Below, in pieces: positions 44,554 through 52,544 of a stretch of 64,000 nucleotides of DNA (positions are counted from its first letter, which is position 1; each line of letters starts with the position of its first letter). A program made the translations under genes and the position numbers. The notes under the pieces were generated by a model that was given only the letters and a program-made list of their open reading frames with translations, had not been told where the DNA came from and did not search any database. Source of the DNA: CAHJWO01 sp964245885. GTDB lineage: Bacteria > Verrucomicrobiota > Verrucomicrobiia > Chthoniobacterales > SZAS-18. The stretch lies in NCBI GenBank assembly GCA_964245885.1, contig CAXTOX010000004.1:1-64000 (forward strand), in the 5' to 3' direction.

Positions 44554-45594
44554 TTACCAGTCGATAATTGCGCTAGCCCACGTCAGGCCGCTGCCGAAAA
44601 CGACGAGGAGCACCTTGTCACCCGGTCCGAACCGGCCGGCGCGGTGGGCTTCGTCGAGCGCGATGGCCACGGCCGCCGCACCGGTGTTGCCGTAGACGGC
44701 GAGATTGAGGAAGAACTTTTTCTCCGGCACCTTCAGCCGATCCGCGATGGCGTCGATGATGCGGAAGTTCGCCTGGTGCGGGATGATGCAGGCGATGTCG
44801 TTGATCGAGAGCCCGGTGCGGTCCAGGGCTTCCATGCACGCGCTGGTCATGGCGCTGACCGCCTGCTTGAAGGTCTCCTTGCCCAGCATTTTGATGGTGT
44901 TGAGGCGCTGGTCGAAGTTGTCCCTGGTGATCGGGCAGCGCGTCCCACCTCCCGGGACGCCAAGAATGTTCCCGTAGTCGCCGTCGCTGGCCATGTACGT
45001 GGTCAGGATGCCCTCCCCCCGCCCTTCGGGCCGCGCGCCGAGCACCACGGCCCCCGCGCCGTCGCCAAACAGGACGCAGGTGTTACGATCCGACCAGTCC
45101 ACCATCGCGCTGAGCTTTTCGGCCCCGATGATGAGCGCGTAGCGGATCACGCCCCCGACAATCATGTGCCGGGCCATCTCCAGAGCGTACAAAAACCCGG
45201 AGCACGCCGCGGAAATGTCCATCGCCGCCGCCTTGCGCGCGCCGATCAAACTCTGGATGACGCAGGCGGTCGAAGGGAAAAACATGTCCGGCGAAGCCGT
45301 GGCGACGAGGATCAGTTCCACGTCCGCCGCCGCGACGCCCGCCTGCTCCAGCGCCGCGCGGGCGGCGGCGGCTCCCAGGTCGCTCGTGTGCTCGCCCTCT
45401 GCCGCGATGCGCCGCTCCTTGATGCCAGTGCGCGAGGTGATCCAGTCGTCGCTGGTCTCGACGAACGTCGCGATCTCCGCGTTCGTCATCACGCGGGCGG
45501 GCAGGTAGCTGCCCGTGCCCAGCACCGACACGCCCGTGGCGGCCACGTCAGGCAGCCTGGCTGCCGCCGGCTTGGGGGTCGGGATGCTTGGCAT
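44554..45594 (-). CDS. fabH: Beta-ketoacyl-ACP synthase III
   Basis: Condenses acetyl-CoA with malonyl-ACP to start fatty acid synthesis. From ATG 45594 it is 346 aa with the full Cys-His-Asn triad: SAACSGFLYAL, CIIPHQANFRI and AVYGNTGAAAV. TSDDWITSRTGIKERRIA at the N-terminus is also diagnostic. The start lies inside the end of plsX: the genes overlap by 47 nt in different frames, an unusually long overlap for this pair. It belongs to the rpmF-plsX-fabH lipid operon. Confidence 0.96.
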   Translation of the reverse strand: MPSIPTPKPAAARLPDVAATGVSVLGTGSYLPARVMTNAEIATFVETSDDWITSRTGIKERRIAAEGEHTSDLGAAAARAALEQAGVAAADVELILVATASPDMFFPSTACVIQSLIGARKAAAMDISAACSGFLYALEMARHMIVGGVIRYALIIGAEKLSAMVDWSDRNTCVLFGDGAGAVVLGARPEGRGEGILTTYMASDGDYGNILGVPGGGTRCPITRDNFDQRLNTIKMLGKETFKQAVSAMTSACMEALDRTGLSINDIACIIPHQANFRIIDAIADRLKVPEKKFFLNLAVYGNTGAAAVAIALDEAHRAGRFGPGDKVLLVVFGSGLTWASAIIDW

Positions 45595-46588
45595 AGTAAT
45601 TCTTGATTTCCTCGACGATGTGCGGGTTGACCTGCTGGTCGATACTTTCCAAGGCGACCCGGATCGCGTTCTTGATCGCCAACGCCGAACTGGAACCGTG
45701 CGCGATGATGCAGATGCCGTCCACGCCAAGCAAGACGCTTCCGCCGTACTCGTCCACGTTGGTCTTTTTGCGGATGCTCTTGAACGCGCCCCGCGCCAGC
45801 GCCGCACCCGCCATTCTCAGAGGGTTTTTCCTCAGTTCGTTCTTGAGCCACGAGAAGATCGCGTGCGCCAGCGCCTCCACGCTCTTGAGCACCACGTTGC
45901 CCAGGAATCCTTCGCAGAGGACCACTTCCACCGGGTGCTCGAACAGGTCGTGTCCCTCGACGTTGCCGCGGAAGTTCAGGCCGCTGGCCTTGAGCATCTT
46001 GAAGACTTCCTTGGTGGACTCGCTGCCCTTGTTGTCCTCGCTGCCGATGCTCAGCAGGCCGATGGTTGGATTCTTGTAGCCGAGAACGTGGCGCGAATAC
46101 ACTGAGCCCATGATGCCGTATTGCAGCAGGTGGATCGGCTTGGCGTCCGGGTTGGCTCCGGCGTCGATCAACACGAAAAGGTTGCTCTCCGTCGGGATCG
46201 TCGAGGCAATGCCCGCCCGGTCGATCCCCGGCAACAGCCGCAGCTTGATCGTGCTCGCTGCCACCGCGGCACCGGTGTGCCCGGCGCTGACGATAGCGTC
46301 GGCTTTCCCTTGTTTGACGAGGTCAACCGCGCGACTGACCGACGAATCCTTTTTCTTGCGCACTGAGGCAATCGCCTCGTCGCCCATGTTCACTACTTGG
46401 CTCGAATGAATGATCTCGACACGGACATCCGCGCAGCCGAGACGCTTGAGTTCGTTTTCGACCGCCGCTTGGTCTCCAACCAGGTACAGCTTGCTGAGGT
46501 GCGGGTACGCGTTGAGCGCCAGGGCAGCACCTTCGACGATGTTGCCCGGAGCGTGATCCCCGCCCATCGCATCCAGAGCGACCCTCAT
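45548..46588 (-). CDS. plsX: Phosphate acyltransferase
   Basis: Converts acyl-ACP to acyl phosphate for phospholipid synthesis. From ATG 46588: MRVALDAMGGDHAPGNIVEGA, the invariant PlsX start. SVRKKKDSSVSRAVDLVKQGKADAIVSAGHTGAA, LLSIGSEDNKGSESTKEVF, FRGNVEGHDLF and CEGFLGNVVLKSVEA follow. 346 aa, normal size. The order rpmF-plsX-fabH is conserved widely in bacteria. Confidence 0.97.
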   Translation of the reverse strand: MRVALDAMGGDHAPGNIVEGAALALNAYPHLSKLYLVGDQAAVENELKRLGCADVRVEIIHSSQVVNMGDEAIASVRKKKDSSVSRAVDLVKQGKADAIVSAGHTGAAVAASTIKLRLLPGIDRAGIASTIPTESNLFVLIDAGANPDAKPIHLLQYGIMGSVYSRHVLGYKNPTIGLLSIGSEDNKGSESTKEVFKMLKASGLNFRGNVEGHDLFEHPVEVVLCEGFLGNVVLKSVEALAHAIFSWLKNELRKNPLRMAGAALARGAFKSIRKKTNVDEYGGSVLLGVDGICIIAHGSSSALAIKNAIRVALESIDQQVNPHIVEEIKNYYAKHPDPQAGGSQAA

Positions 46589-46704
46589 CTTAAAGAGGAA
46601 TTTGGCCGGAACCAAGCGCACGCAAGCCGCACCTGCCCGTCCAGTCGCTTCGTCGGGAACGTCCAGCCGTGCTCACCCGCGTGCAGGTCCCGCGACCAAC
46701 CGCT

Positions 46705-46884
46705 TCAGGCCTCGATGGTCAAAACCTGACGGCCCTTGTAATAGCCACAGGCCGGACAAGCGATGTGCCCGAGCACAGCGCTGCTGCACTGAGGGCAACG
46801 GCCCAGCTTGGGGGCGTGCCAGCGGTTGGCGGCGCGCCGGGTGCGCAGGCGCATCTTCGAGGTTTTGCGTTTGGGGACTCCCAT
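46705..46884 (-). CDS. rpmF: Ribosomal protein bL32
   Basis: A 59-aa ribosomal protein, found by translating the minus strand from ATG 46884: MGVPKRKTSKMRLRTRRAANRW, then the zinc-ribbon CPQC ... CPACGYYKGRQVL. It is the Cys4 (zinc-binding, C+) form of L32. It lies between yceD and plsX, the classical position. Confidence 0.97.
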   Translation of the reverse strand: MGVPKRKTSKMRLRTRRAANRWHAPKLGRCPQCSSAVLGHIACPACGYYKGRQVLTIEA

Positions 46885-46925
46885 AAAACAGTGGTTCCGT
46901 TTGCTGCGATTCTAAAAAAGTGGAT

Positions 46926-47414
46926 CTACGACCGGTCAGGCGGGTTTTTGAGTTGATCGAGCGTGGACCATGCGGAAGGTGGTTGCAAACCGCCTTGGCC
47001 ATCGCTTTCTCCAAGCGGGACAGCCGTTTCCGCCGACTGTATCTGCGCCGGACAAACTCGCTCGCCCGACCAATCGCAGTGCGGGTAGGCGGGCAAGGCG
47101 AGGAGGATATCGTCTCGCAACAGCGGCGTCAAGTCTACGGTTTCGGTCGCGGGACGTTCCATTTCCACGGCGACATCGGTGACCTCCAGCGGACAGGGAA
47201 ACGCCTCCAGGCAGCGCACGCAGGTCAGTTCCAGGTCGACGGCCAGTTCGCCCGTCGCCCAGAGGCCGTCGGCGTTCATGCCGAGGTCCAGCGAATAGCG
47301 CAGCGGGCCGAGCGCGCGGAGGCCGTCCGTTTTCGGCAGGTCGAGAACTTCCGCCGACTCCTCACCTTCGATGTGCAGGCCGTCATCGGGAATCTGTCGC
47401 TGGTGGATTTTCAC
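46926..47414 (-). CDS. yceD: YceD/DUF177 family protein
   Basis: A protein required for 23S rRNA accumulation in E. coli and plants, almost always next to rpmF. 162 aa from GTG 47414. The cysteine signature is LELTCVRCLEAFPCPL, followed by DLTPLLRDDILLALPAYPHCDWSGERVC. The GTG start overlaps the coaD stop as GTGA (4 nt), which decides the start and implies translational coupling. Confidence 0.9.
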   Translation of the reverse strand: MKIHQRQIPDDGLHIEGEESAEVLDLPKTDGLRALGPLRYSLDLGMNADGLWATGELAVDLELTCVRCLEAFPCPLEVTDVAVEMERPATETVDLTPLLRDDILLALPAYPHCDWSGERVCPAQIQSAETAVPLGESDGQGGLQPPSAWSTLDQLKNPPDRS

Positions 47415-47914
47415 GGGATGGACTCCGCGGCCACGCCGGGGTATCTGCCTCGGAGCGCGACGGACACACACTGTGGCACAAAACTGCCCACCTCGCCACC
47501 GAGCCGGGCGATTTCCTTGATGATGCGCGAACTCAGGTAGGTGTAATCTTCCTTGGGCATGAGGAAGATCGTCTCCACGGAGCCTTCCAGCTTGCGGTTC
47601 ATCAGCGCCATCTGGAATTCGAACTCGAAGTCCGACACGGCGCGCAGTCCGCGGACGATGGCCGTCGCGCCCTCGCGTCGCGCATAGTCCACGAGCAACC
47701 CGTCCAAGCGCACCAACCGCAGGCGGTCTGCGTGCGCCCGGGTGGTCTGCTCCAGCAAGGCCAGCCGCTCTTCGAACGTGAAAAGCGCCTGCTTCTGGCT
47801 GTTGACCGCCACGGCGACGATGACCTCGTCGAAAAGCTTCACGGCCCGCTCGATCACGTCGAGGTGACCGTTAGTGACAGGGTCGAAACTGCCGGGATAG
47901 ATGGCGCGACGCAT
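47411..47914 (-). CDS. coaD: Phosphopantetheine adenylyltransferase
   Basis: Fourth step of CoA synthesis: 4'-phosphopantetheine plus ATP to dephospho-CoA. 167 aa from ATG 47914: MRRAIYPGSFDPVTNGHLDVIERA with the nucleotidyl-transfer motif TNGH. VRGLRAVSDFEFEFQMALMNRKL and the second motif YLSSRIIKEIARLGGEV are complete. It overlaps yceD by 4 nt. An open reading frame extends upstream of 47914 through a palindromic repeat and should be ignored. Confidence 0.97.
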   Translation of the reverse strand: MRRAIYPGSFDPVTNGHLDVIERAVKLFDEVIVAVAVNSQKQALFTFEERLALLEQTTRAHADRLRLVRLDGLLVDYARREGATAIVRGLRAVSDFEFEFQMALMNRKLEGSVETIFLMPKEDYTYLSSRIIKEIARLGGEVGSFVPQCVSVALRGRYPGVAAESIP

Positions 47915-47951
47915 CGGGGGAAGGCTGGAGGATTGACGGGGGTCAGAAATT

Positions 47952-48052
47952 GTCCGCAGATTAAGCAGATTTTCGCAGAATGGAGGAGGCAGAAGCCATT
48001 TTGGTAGTTCCCCCCTTCTTCCAATCTGCGAAAATCTGCGTGATCTGCGGAC
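47952..48052. repeat. 28-bp inverted repeat (dispersed palindrome type) between guaA and coaD
   Basis: 47952-47979 and 48025-48052 are reverse complements at 25 of 28 positions, with a 45-nt loop. Each arm is built from reiterated TCTGCG/ATCTGCG words, a kind of repeat I associate with several environmental phyla. A third word (GATCTGCG) follows at about 48074. The element fills most of the coaD-guaA spacer (47915-48091). Confidence 0.85.
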
Positions 48053-48091
48053 CCTTTTCCGCCCTCCCAAGCGGCGATCTGCGTTTGAGGT

Positions 48092-49681
48092 CTATTCCCA
48101 CTCGATGGTGCTCGGCGGTTTGCTCGAAACGTCGTAGCACACGCGGTTGACCCCCTTGACCTCGTTGCAGATGCGGCTGGAGATGCGCGCGAGCAACTCG
48201 TAAGGCAGCCGCACCCAGTCGGCCGTCATGCCGTCCTGGCTCTCGACGATGCGCAGGGCCACGGTATTTTCGTAAGTGCGTTCGTCGCCCATCACGCCGA
48301 CCGACTGCACCGGCAGCAGCACCGCGAACGACTGCCACACGCGGTAGTACCATTCGGCGGACTTCATTTCGTTGACCACGACGGTGTCGGCATCGCGCAA
48401 GATGCGCAGCCGCTCGGGCGTGACCTCGCCGAGGATGCGCACCGCCAAGCCCGGCCCCGGGAATGGCTGCCGGTGCGTCACTTCAATCGGCAAACCCAAC
48501 TGCGCGCCGACCTGCCGAACCTCGTCCTTGAAGAGCTGACGGAGCGGTTCGATCAGCTCGAACTTCATATCCTCCGGCAGCCCGCCGACGTTGTGGTGGC
48601 TCTTGATGAGCGCCGCCGGGTTGCCCGAGATCGACACGCTCTCGATCACGTCGGGGTAGAGCGTCCCCTGCGCGAGAAACCGGTGTCCGGGATCGCCATC
48701 CGCTCCGGAACGCAACTCCACCGCCGCTTCCTCGAACACCCGCACGAACTCGACCCCGATGATCTTGCGCTTCTGCTCGGGATCGGTCACGCCCGCGAGC
48801 TTGGTCAGGAACCGTTCCGATGCGTCCACCGTCTTCAAGTGAATGTGGAAGTTGTCTCCAAACAACCGTTGCACGGCCTCGGCTTCGTTCTCGCGGAGCA
48901 GTCCATTGTTGACGAACACGCACGTCAATTGGTCGCCGATGGCCTGGTGCAGGAGCATCGCCGCCACCGACGAATCCACCCCGCCGCTCAGCCCGAGGAT
49001 CACGCGTTCGTTCCCCACCTTCTCGCGGATCTCCGCGCACGTCTGCTCGATGAACGACCCCATCGTCCAATCCCGCTCGCAGCCGCAGACGCCGTGGACG
49101 AAATTCTCGATGATGTCCTTGCCGCGCGGCGTGTGCGCGACCTCCGGGTGGAACTGCAACCCGAACAGCCGCCGCTCCACGTTCTCGACCGCCGCGAAGT
49201 CCGAGTTCTCCGTGCTCGCCACCGCGCGGAACCCGGGCGGCACCGAATTGACCTTGTCCCCGTGGCTGTTCCAAACGTCGAGCTTCTCGGGCAGCCCCGC
49301 GAACAGCGGGCAATCCGCCGCCTCGACGCGCAACGTTCCCGCGCCGTACTCACGCTTTTTGCTGGCCTCCACCTTGCCGCCGAGGTGGAAGAACATCAGT
49401 TGCAATCCGTAGCAGATCCCCAGCACGGGCAGCCCCAGGTCGAACAACCCCGCGTCCGGCTGCGGGGCGTTCTCCGCGTACACGCTCGCCGGACCGCCCG
49501 ACAGGATGATCCCCTTCGCGCCCATCGCCGCCAACTCCGCCGCCGGAGTGTCGTAACGCACGATCTGCGAGAACACCGAGCACTCGCGCACCCGGCGGGC
49601 GATGACCTGCGTGTATTGCGAGCCGAAATCCAGGATCAGGATTTTCGACCCCTCGAAAGCGGCGGCGGTGCTATCCGTCAT
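48092..49681 (-). CDS. guaA: GMP synthase (glutamine-hydrolysing)
   Basis: Aminates XMP to GMP. 529 aa. The class I glutaminase domain (about 1-210) has LDFGSQYTQVIARRVRE, LGICYGLQLM with the nucleophile cysteine, and QFHPEVAHT. The ATP-pyrophosphatase domain has LSGGVDSSVAAMLLH. The dimerisation domain has RQPFPGPGLAVRILGEV and ends KPPSTIEWE, the invariant C-terminus. It starts at ATG 49681, 18 nt after the cyclophilin gene, so it is probably in one transcript with it. Confidence 0.98.
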   Translation of the reverse strand: MTDSTAAAFEGSKILILDFGSQYTQVIARRVRECSVFSQIVRYDTPAAELAAMGAKGIILSGGPASVYAENAPQPDAGLFDLGLPVLGICYGLQLMFFHLGGKVEASKKREYGAGTLRVEAADCPLFAGLPEKLDVWNSHGDKVNSVPPGFRAVASTENSDFAAVENVERRLFGLQFHPEVAHTPRGKDIIENFVHGVCGCERDWTMGSFIEQTCAEIREKVGNERVILGLSGGVDSSVAAMLLHQAIGDQLTCVFVNNGLLRENEAEAVQRLFGDNFHIHLKTVDASERFLTKLAGVTDPEQKRKIIGVEFVRVFEEAAVELRSGADGDPGHRFLAQGTLYPDVIESVSISGNPAALIKSHHNVGGLPEDMKFELIEPLRQLFKDEVRQVGAQLGLPIEVTHRQPFPGPGLAVRILGEVTPERLRILRDADTVVVNEMKSAEWYYRVWQSFAVLLPVQSVGVMGDERTYENTVALRIVESQDGMTADWVRLPYELLARISSRICNEVKGVNRVCYDVSSKPPSTIEWE

Positions 49682-49699
49682 GGCGCGAAACGTTGCCCG

Positions 49700-50236
49700 C
49701 TACTTCTTGACGATGAACATGCTCATGGCGTCGCCGACCTTGAGTTTGTCCACCACGTCCATGCCCTCGTCGAGCACCTTGCCGAACACCGTGTATTGCA
49801 TGTCGAGGTGCGGCGCGTTCTTGAGCACGACGTAAAACTGGCTGTTGGCCGAGTGCGGGTCGTTCGTGCGGGCCATGGCGAGGGTGCCGCGCTCGTTCTT
49901 ATAAGCGCGGTTCACTTCGAGCGGCAGGTTGCCGTAGTTCGAACCGCCCGAGCCGATGCCAGGGCCGCTCATGCCGTTCTTGGTCTTCGGGTCGCCGATC
50001 TGCGCGACGAAGTCAGGCACGATGCGGTGGAAGCGGATGCCGTTATAAAAACCTTCCCCCGCGAGTTGGAGGATGCGTTCGACGTGCTTGGGCGCGGCGT
50101 CGGGGAACAACACGCAATAAAAGGAACCCGCCGGCACGTCGCAACGGATGATGGGGTCCTGCCGTTCGGCGTATTTAGCGTCGCCGGGCTGGGTGGAGGG
50201 GGTGGTGCTTTCGCTCATTGGCTGATTTAAGGGCAT
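49700..50236 (-). CDS. Peptidyl-prolyl cis-trans isomerase, cyclophilin type
   Basis: A cytosolic cyclophilin-domain foldase, 178 aa from ATG 50236, chosen for the GGGGGTGG just upstream. ATG 50218 (MSESTTPS) is a possible shorter start. Core motifs: YNGIRFHRIVPDFVAQIGDP with the catalytic arginine, GTLAMARTNDPHSANSQFYV and YTVFGKVLDEGMDVVDKL. No signal peptide. It is upstream of guaA on the same strand. The region beyond its start changes sharply in base composition. Confidence 0.93.
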   Translation of the reverse strand: MPLNQPMSESTTPSTQPGDAKYAERQDPIIRCDVPAGSFYCVLFPDAAPKHVERILQLAGEGFYNGIRFHRIVPDFVAQIGDPKTKNGMSGPGIGSGGSNYGNLPLEVNRAYKNERGTLAMARTNDPHSANSQFYVVLKNAPHLDMQYTVFGKVLDEGMDVVDKLKVGDAMSMFIVKK

Positions 50237-50418
50237 TTCCACCCCCGCGCCAGTGAAAAAGCTGTCACCCGACTCACAGTTCTACAAACCGAGACGATGC
50301 CTATCCTCTTTCCTCCGCTTCTCCTGGCGAGGTCAGCCGCTTCCCACCCTTCGCAAACGTTGCGCAAGCAGGGATGAAACAATGTCTGCCCCCCTTTTGT
50401 CCTCACGTCGAACACTCG

Positions 50419-50445
50419 TTGACACTGGATGGAGAATTCAATAAT
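50419..50445 (+). promoter_or_regulatory. Candidate promoter of the AT-rich two-gene cassette
   Basis: A perfect -35 TTGACA (50419-50424) and an AATAAT -10 (50440-50445) with a 15-nt spacer, short of the ideal 17. It lies 25 nt upstream of ATG 50471, which has a good AGGGG Shine-Dalgarno 8 nt before it. Confidence 0.45.
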
Positions 50446-50470
50446 CTTGAGTCAGATAGGGGTAAAAATT

Positions 50471-51079
50471 ATGGCCAGAACGAAGATCAAGTTCAAAATC
50501 GGTGAGTTCACCCTCAAAAATGTAGAATTTGAGGTTGATGCTGATCGTGACGAAGCCCCTCGTATCGCTGCGGGGATGCAGAAACAATTAGGCTCGATGC
50601 TCAACATCACCCCTCCTCCAGTCGATATAGAGTCGGAGGTGGTTGAACGAACTCCGACATTTCCAGTCTTGGGGATCTCCGACGAACAGAAACCCAAACC
50701 TAGAAAGCGGGCAAAATCTCAAGCAAGTTCGAATTCAGATGTCGCTCCGCCAGTGAAATTGGGACACGATCCAACAAAGTTTGGGTCCCCGCTTCAAGCT
50801 TGGACTACAAAAAAGAAAGCACTTTGGCTACTCTATTTGGCTAAAGAGTCGCAAGGCATCACAGCTCTGACAGGCAACCAAATCTCGACTGCTTTCAATG
50901 CAAATTTTCAGAGTGCCGGATTGATTCAATCTTTCAATGTATCCCGCGATTTGCGGAAGGCTAAAGAAGACGAAAAGTCCGCTCCGGTCGGAGAGACGGC
51001 AAACGGATTTTTTCTCACCGATGAAGGCATAAAGGTGAGTCAAGCGCTCATCGCCGAAACACCAAAACCTGCTGGTTAG
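50471..51079 (+). CDS. Unrecognised protein with predicted C-terminal winged helix (cassette gene 1)
   Basis: I do not recognise this 202-aa protein. The start ATG 50471 is chosen by its AGGGG ribosome site; an in-frame ATG at 50429 lies in the promoter region. Residues 1-60 look like a small beta-rich domain (TKIKFKIGEFTLKNVEFEVDAD) with a helix. A basic, disordered linker follows (KPKPRKRAKSQASSNS, 74-90). The C-terminal 100 residues (PLQAWTTKKKALWLLYLAKES through GFFLTDEGIKVSQALIAE) read as a winged helix-turn-helix. Base composition is lower in GC than the genome around it. It is followed 9 nt later by gene 2 with its own Shine-Dalgarno, so the pair is an operon of likely foreign origin. 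Confidence 0.75.
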   Translation: MARTKIKFKIGEFTLKNVEFEVDADRDEAPRIAAGMQKQLGSMLNITPPPVDIESEVVERTPTFPVLGISDEQKPKPRKRAKSQASSNSDVAPPVKLGHDPTKFGSPLQAWTTKKKALWLLYLAKESQGITALTGNQISTAFNANFQSAGLIQSFNVSRDLRKAKEDEKSAPVGETANGFFLTDEGIKVSQALIAETPKPAG

Positions 51080-51088
51080 AGGCAAGAT

Positions 51089-51880
51089 ATGGGATTGGTA
51101 GAGCGAGCAGCACTCGTGTCGAGATTATCTCCGCCACTTGATCGAACTCTCACGGAGCTAATGATTGAAGAATTTATCTCCTTGGAAAAAAGATTTGTAC
51201 TCCGAGATTGGGAACCTGCAGAGTTAGACGGTGGTCAATATGCGGAGATTGTAGCGAGAATTCTTTATCATCTCGATTCTAGGAGTTACAGCCCAGCGAG
51301 AGGATTTGACGATTGCATAAAGTATATCGAAGACAGCAATGCTTCTATCTCCCATGCGATAACGCCAAGATATCATGCTTTGCACATCGCTAGGGTACTT
51401 AGAACGATATATAAGTTTCGAAATCAAAGGGGGGCAGTACACATCTCTCCGACGTACACCGCTAACCATATGGACTCTAAGTTAATGGTTGAGTGTGGAC
51501 GCTGGACAACCATCGAGATGATTCGGCTGTATGCTCAAGTTACCCAGCAAGAAGCTGAAAAGATCATACGTGAGCTTCTGGAGTTTGACGTGCCTTGCAT
51601 AGGAAAATATGAAAATGCCTTGCTTGTACAGAGAATTGATCTGAACACAGAAGAAGAGATTTTAGTATTACTGCATTATGCGGGCGAAATCGGTTTGAGT
51701 AGGAAGGAACTCGGTCAATATGCACAACGCACGCCACCTTCAATAACTACAACTTTGCAAAAGTTGATCTCACCCAGCCACCGCCAGATAATTCTGACAA
51801 GCGAAGCCAAATACCGATTAACTGATCTTGGATCGAAGAGAGTTCGGGATCAGCTAGCGGAAAAGTTATTGTTGGAGTAG
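51089..51880 (+). CDS. Unrecognised protein with HEPN/Abi-like RN-x5-H motif (cassette gene 2)
   Basis: A 263-aa protein I cannot place in a named family. Around residues 100-150, IARVLRTIYKFRNQRGAVHISP, NHMDSKLMVECGRWTTIEMIRLY contains R111-N112 ... H118, the Rx4-6H pattern with Asn after Arg seen in HEPN ribonucleases and Abi C-terminal domains. The last 75 residues (EEEILVLLHYAGEIGLSRKELGQYAQRTPPSITTTLQKLI ... YRLTDLGSKRV) read as a winged helix. Composition is strikingly AT-rich (24 of 60 G+C in 51361-51420) and codons such as ATA and AGA are used freely, unlike neighbours. A defence or abortive-infection effector is possible, but that is inference. Confidence 0.75.
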   Translation: MGLVERAALVSRLSPPLDRTLTELMIEEFISLEKRFVLRDWEPAELDGGQYAEIVARILYHLDSRSYSPARGFDDCIKYIEDSNASISHAITPRYHALHIARVLRTIYKFRNQRGAVHISPTYTANHMDSKLMVECGRWTTIEMIRLYAQVTQQEAEKIIRELLEFDVPCIGKYENALLVQRIDLNTEEEILVLLHYAGEIGLSRKELGQYAQRTPPSITTTLQKLISPSHRQIILTSEAKYRLTDLGSKRVRDQLAEKLLLE

Positions 51881-52098
51881 AACTTCACCCGAGCAACTGA
51901 CTAATGGGGCGTGAATTTATGTCGCCCGAATTAATGTCACTGAACAGATAGAAGAGGTTACAGGGATCAGTTTTCAACCTTTGGCAGAAAAAAGTCTATC
52001 TCTCTATGCTCGCCCATACCGACGGACACTTTCGCGTAGACACGGCGGGGCGTTAGCACACACAGAATGAGGAGACAGGCATTTTTGCGGCGCGGTAC
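51881..52098. other. Non-coding right flank of the AT-rich cassette
   Basis: 218 bp without a supported gene. Near its left end, GAATTTATGTC (51913-51923) and GAATTAATGTC (51928-51938) form a degenerate direct repeat with 15-nt period, reminiscent of the reiterated ends of some insertion sequences. No transposase is present. The right edge meets the duplicated helicase 3' end at 52099. Confidence 0.45.
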
Positions 52099-52185
52099 TT
52101 ATTCCAGCAGGCTCTCTATCTCCTCGAAGGAGAGGGTTTCGAGGAGGGGTTCGTCCTTTTCGCGCTCGACGAGGCTCGCGGTCAG
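52099..52185 (-). pseudogene. Duplicated 3' end of the SNF2 helicase gene (copy A)
   Basis: 87 nt match the last 29 codons (with stop) of the helicase at 52834-52920, with four differences. Every difference is synonymous: stop TAA/TAG, Ile ATA/ATC, Glu GAG/GAA, Ser TCC/TCT. The encoded end LTASLVEREKDEPLLETL, SFEEIESLLE is identical. Homology stops abruptly at 52185/52186, where the toxin gene begins. This is the tail of a second helicase allele or paralogue, not a random repeat. Confidence 0.92.
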
Positions 52186-52544
52186 ATCGGCAGGATGCGG
52201 ACGCGTGATTTGGCTTCCGACACGGTGATTAATGCCCCGTCCTCCAAAGTGCCGCCGTGTGCACGGAGAGCGTTCAGTACCAGGGAGCCGAGATGCGACG
52301 GGCGGACATCCTGTGCGCGAACCTGGATCACGCTCGGACCCCGCGCCTTCGTGTGAGAGAGCAGGATGCCGAAGTCGAGGTCATGCGTGAACACGACGTA
52401 TCCACGTTCGCGCGCCCAACCCATGATGTCCGTGTCCGGCGCGCGGCCGTCACCGACTGCGGACCAGTGAACCGCCTCGTACCCGTGTTCCCGCAGGAGC
52501 GGGAGCCAGTCGGGGGACAGGTTCATGTCCAGCAGGAGCTTCAT
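52182..52544 (-). CDS. DUF5615 PIN-like toxin
   Basis: A 120-aa Mut7-C/PIN-like protein of the DUF5615 family, predicted toxin RNase. ATG 52544: MKLLLDMNLSPDWLPLLREHGYEAVHWSAVG, then the acidic residues of DTDIMGWARERGYVVFTHDLDFGILL. D6 and the TxDxDF aspartates would bind metal. It overlaps the DUF433 gene by 4 nt (ATGA), the standard antitoxin-toxin order. Its stop TGA falls in the first bases of the duplicated helicase tail, so the last residues may have been set by the insertion junction. Confidence 0.88.
   Translation of the reverse strand: MKLLLDMNLSPDWLPLLREHGYEAVHWSAVGDGRAPDTDIMGWARERGYVVFTHDLDFGILLSHTKARGPSVIQVRAQDVRPSHLGSLVLNALRAHGGTLEDGALITVSEAKSRVRILPI

Noticed and set aside
47915..48070. 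N-terminal extension of CoaD
   Set aside because: The extension is a translated palindromic repeat. Orthologues begin at the MRRAIYPGSFDP position.
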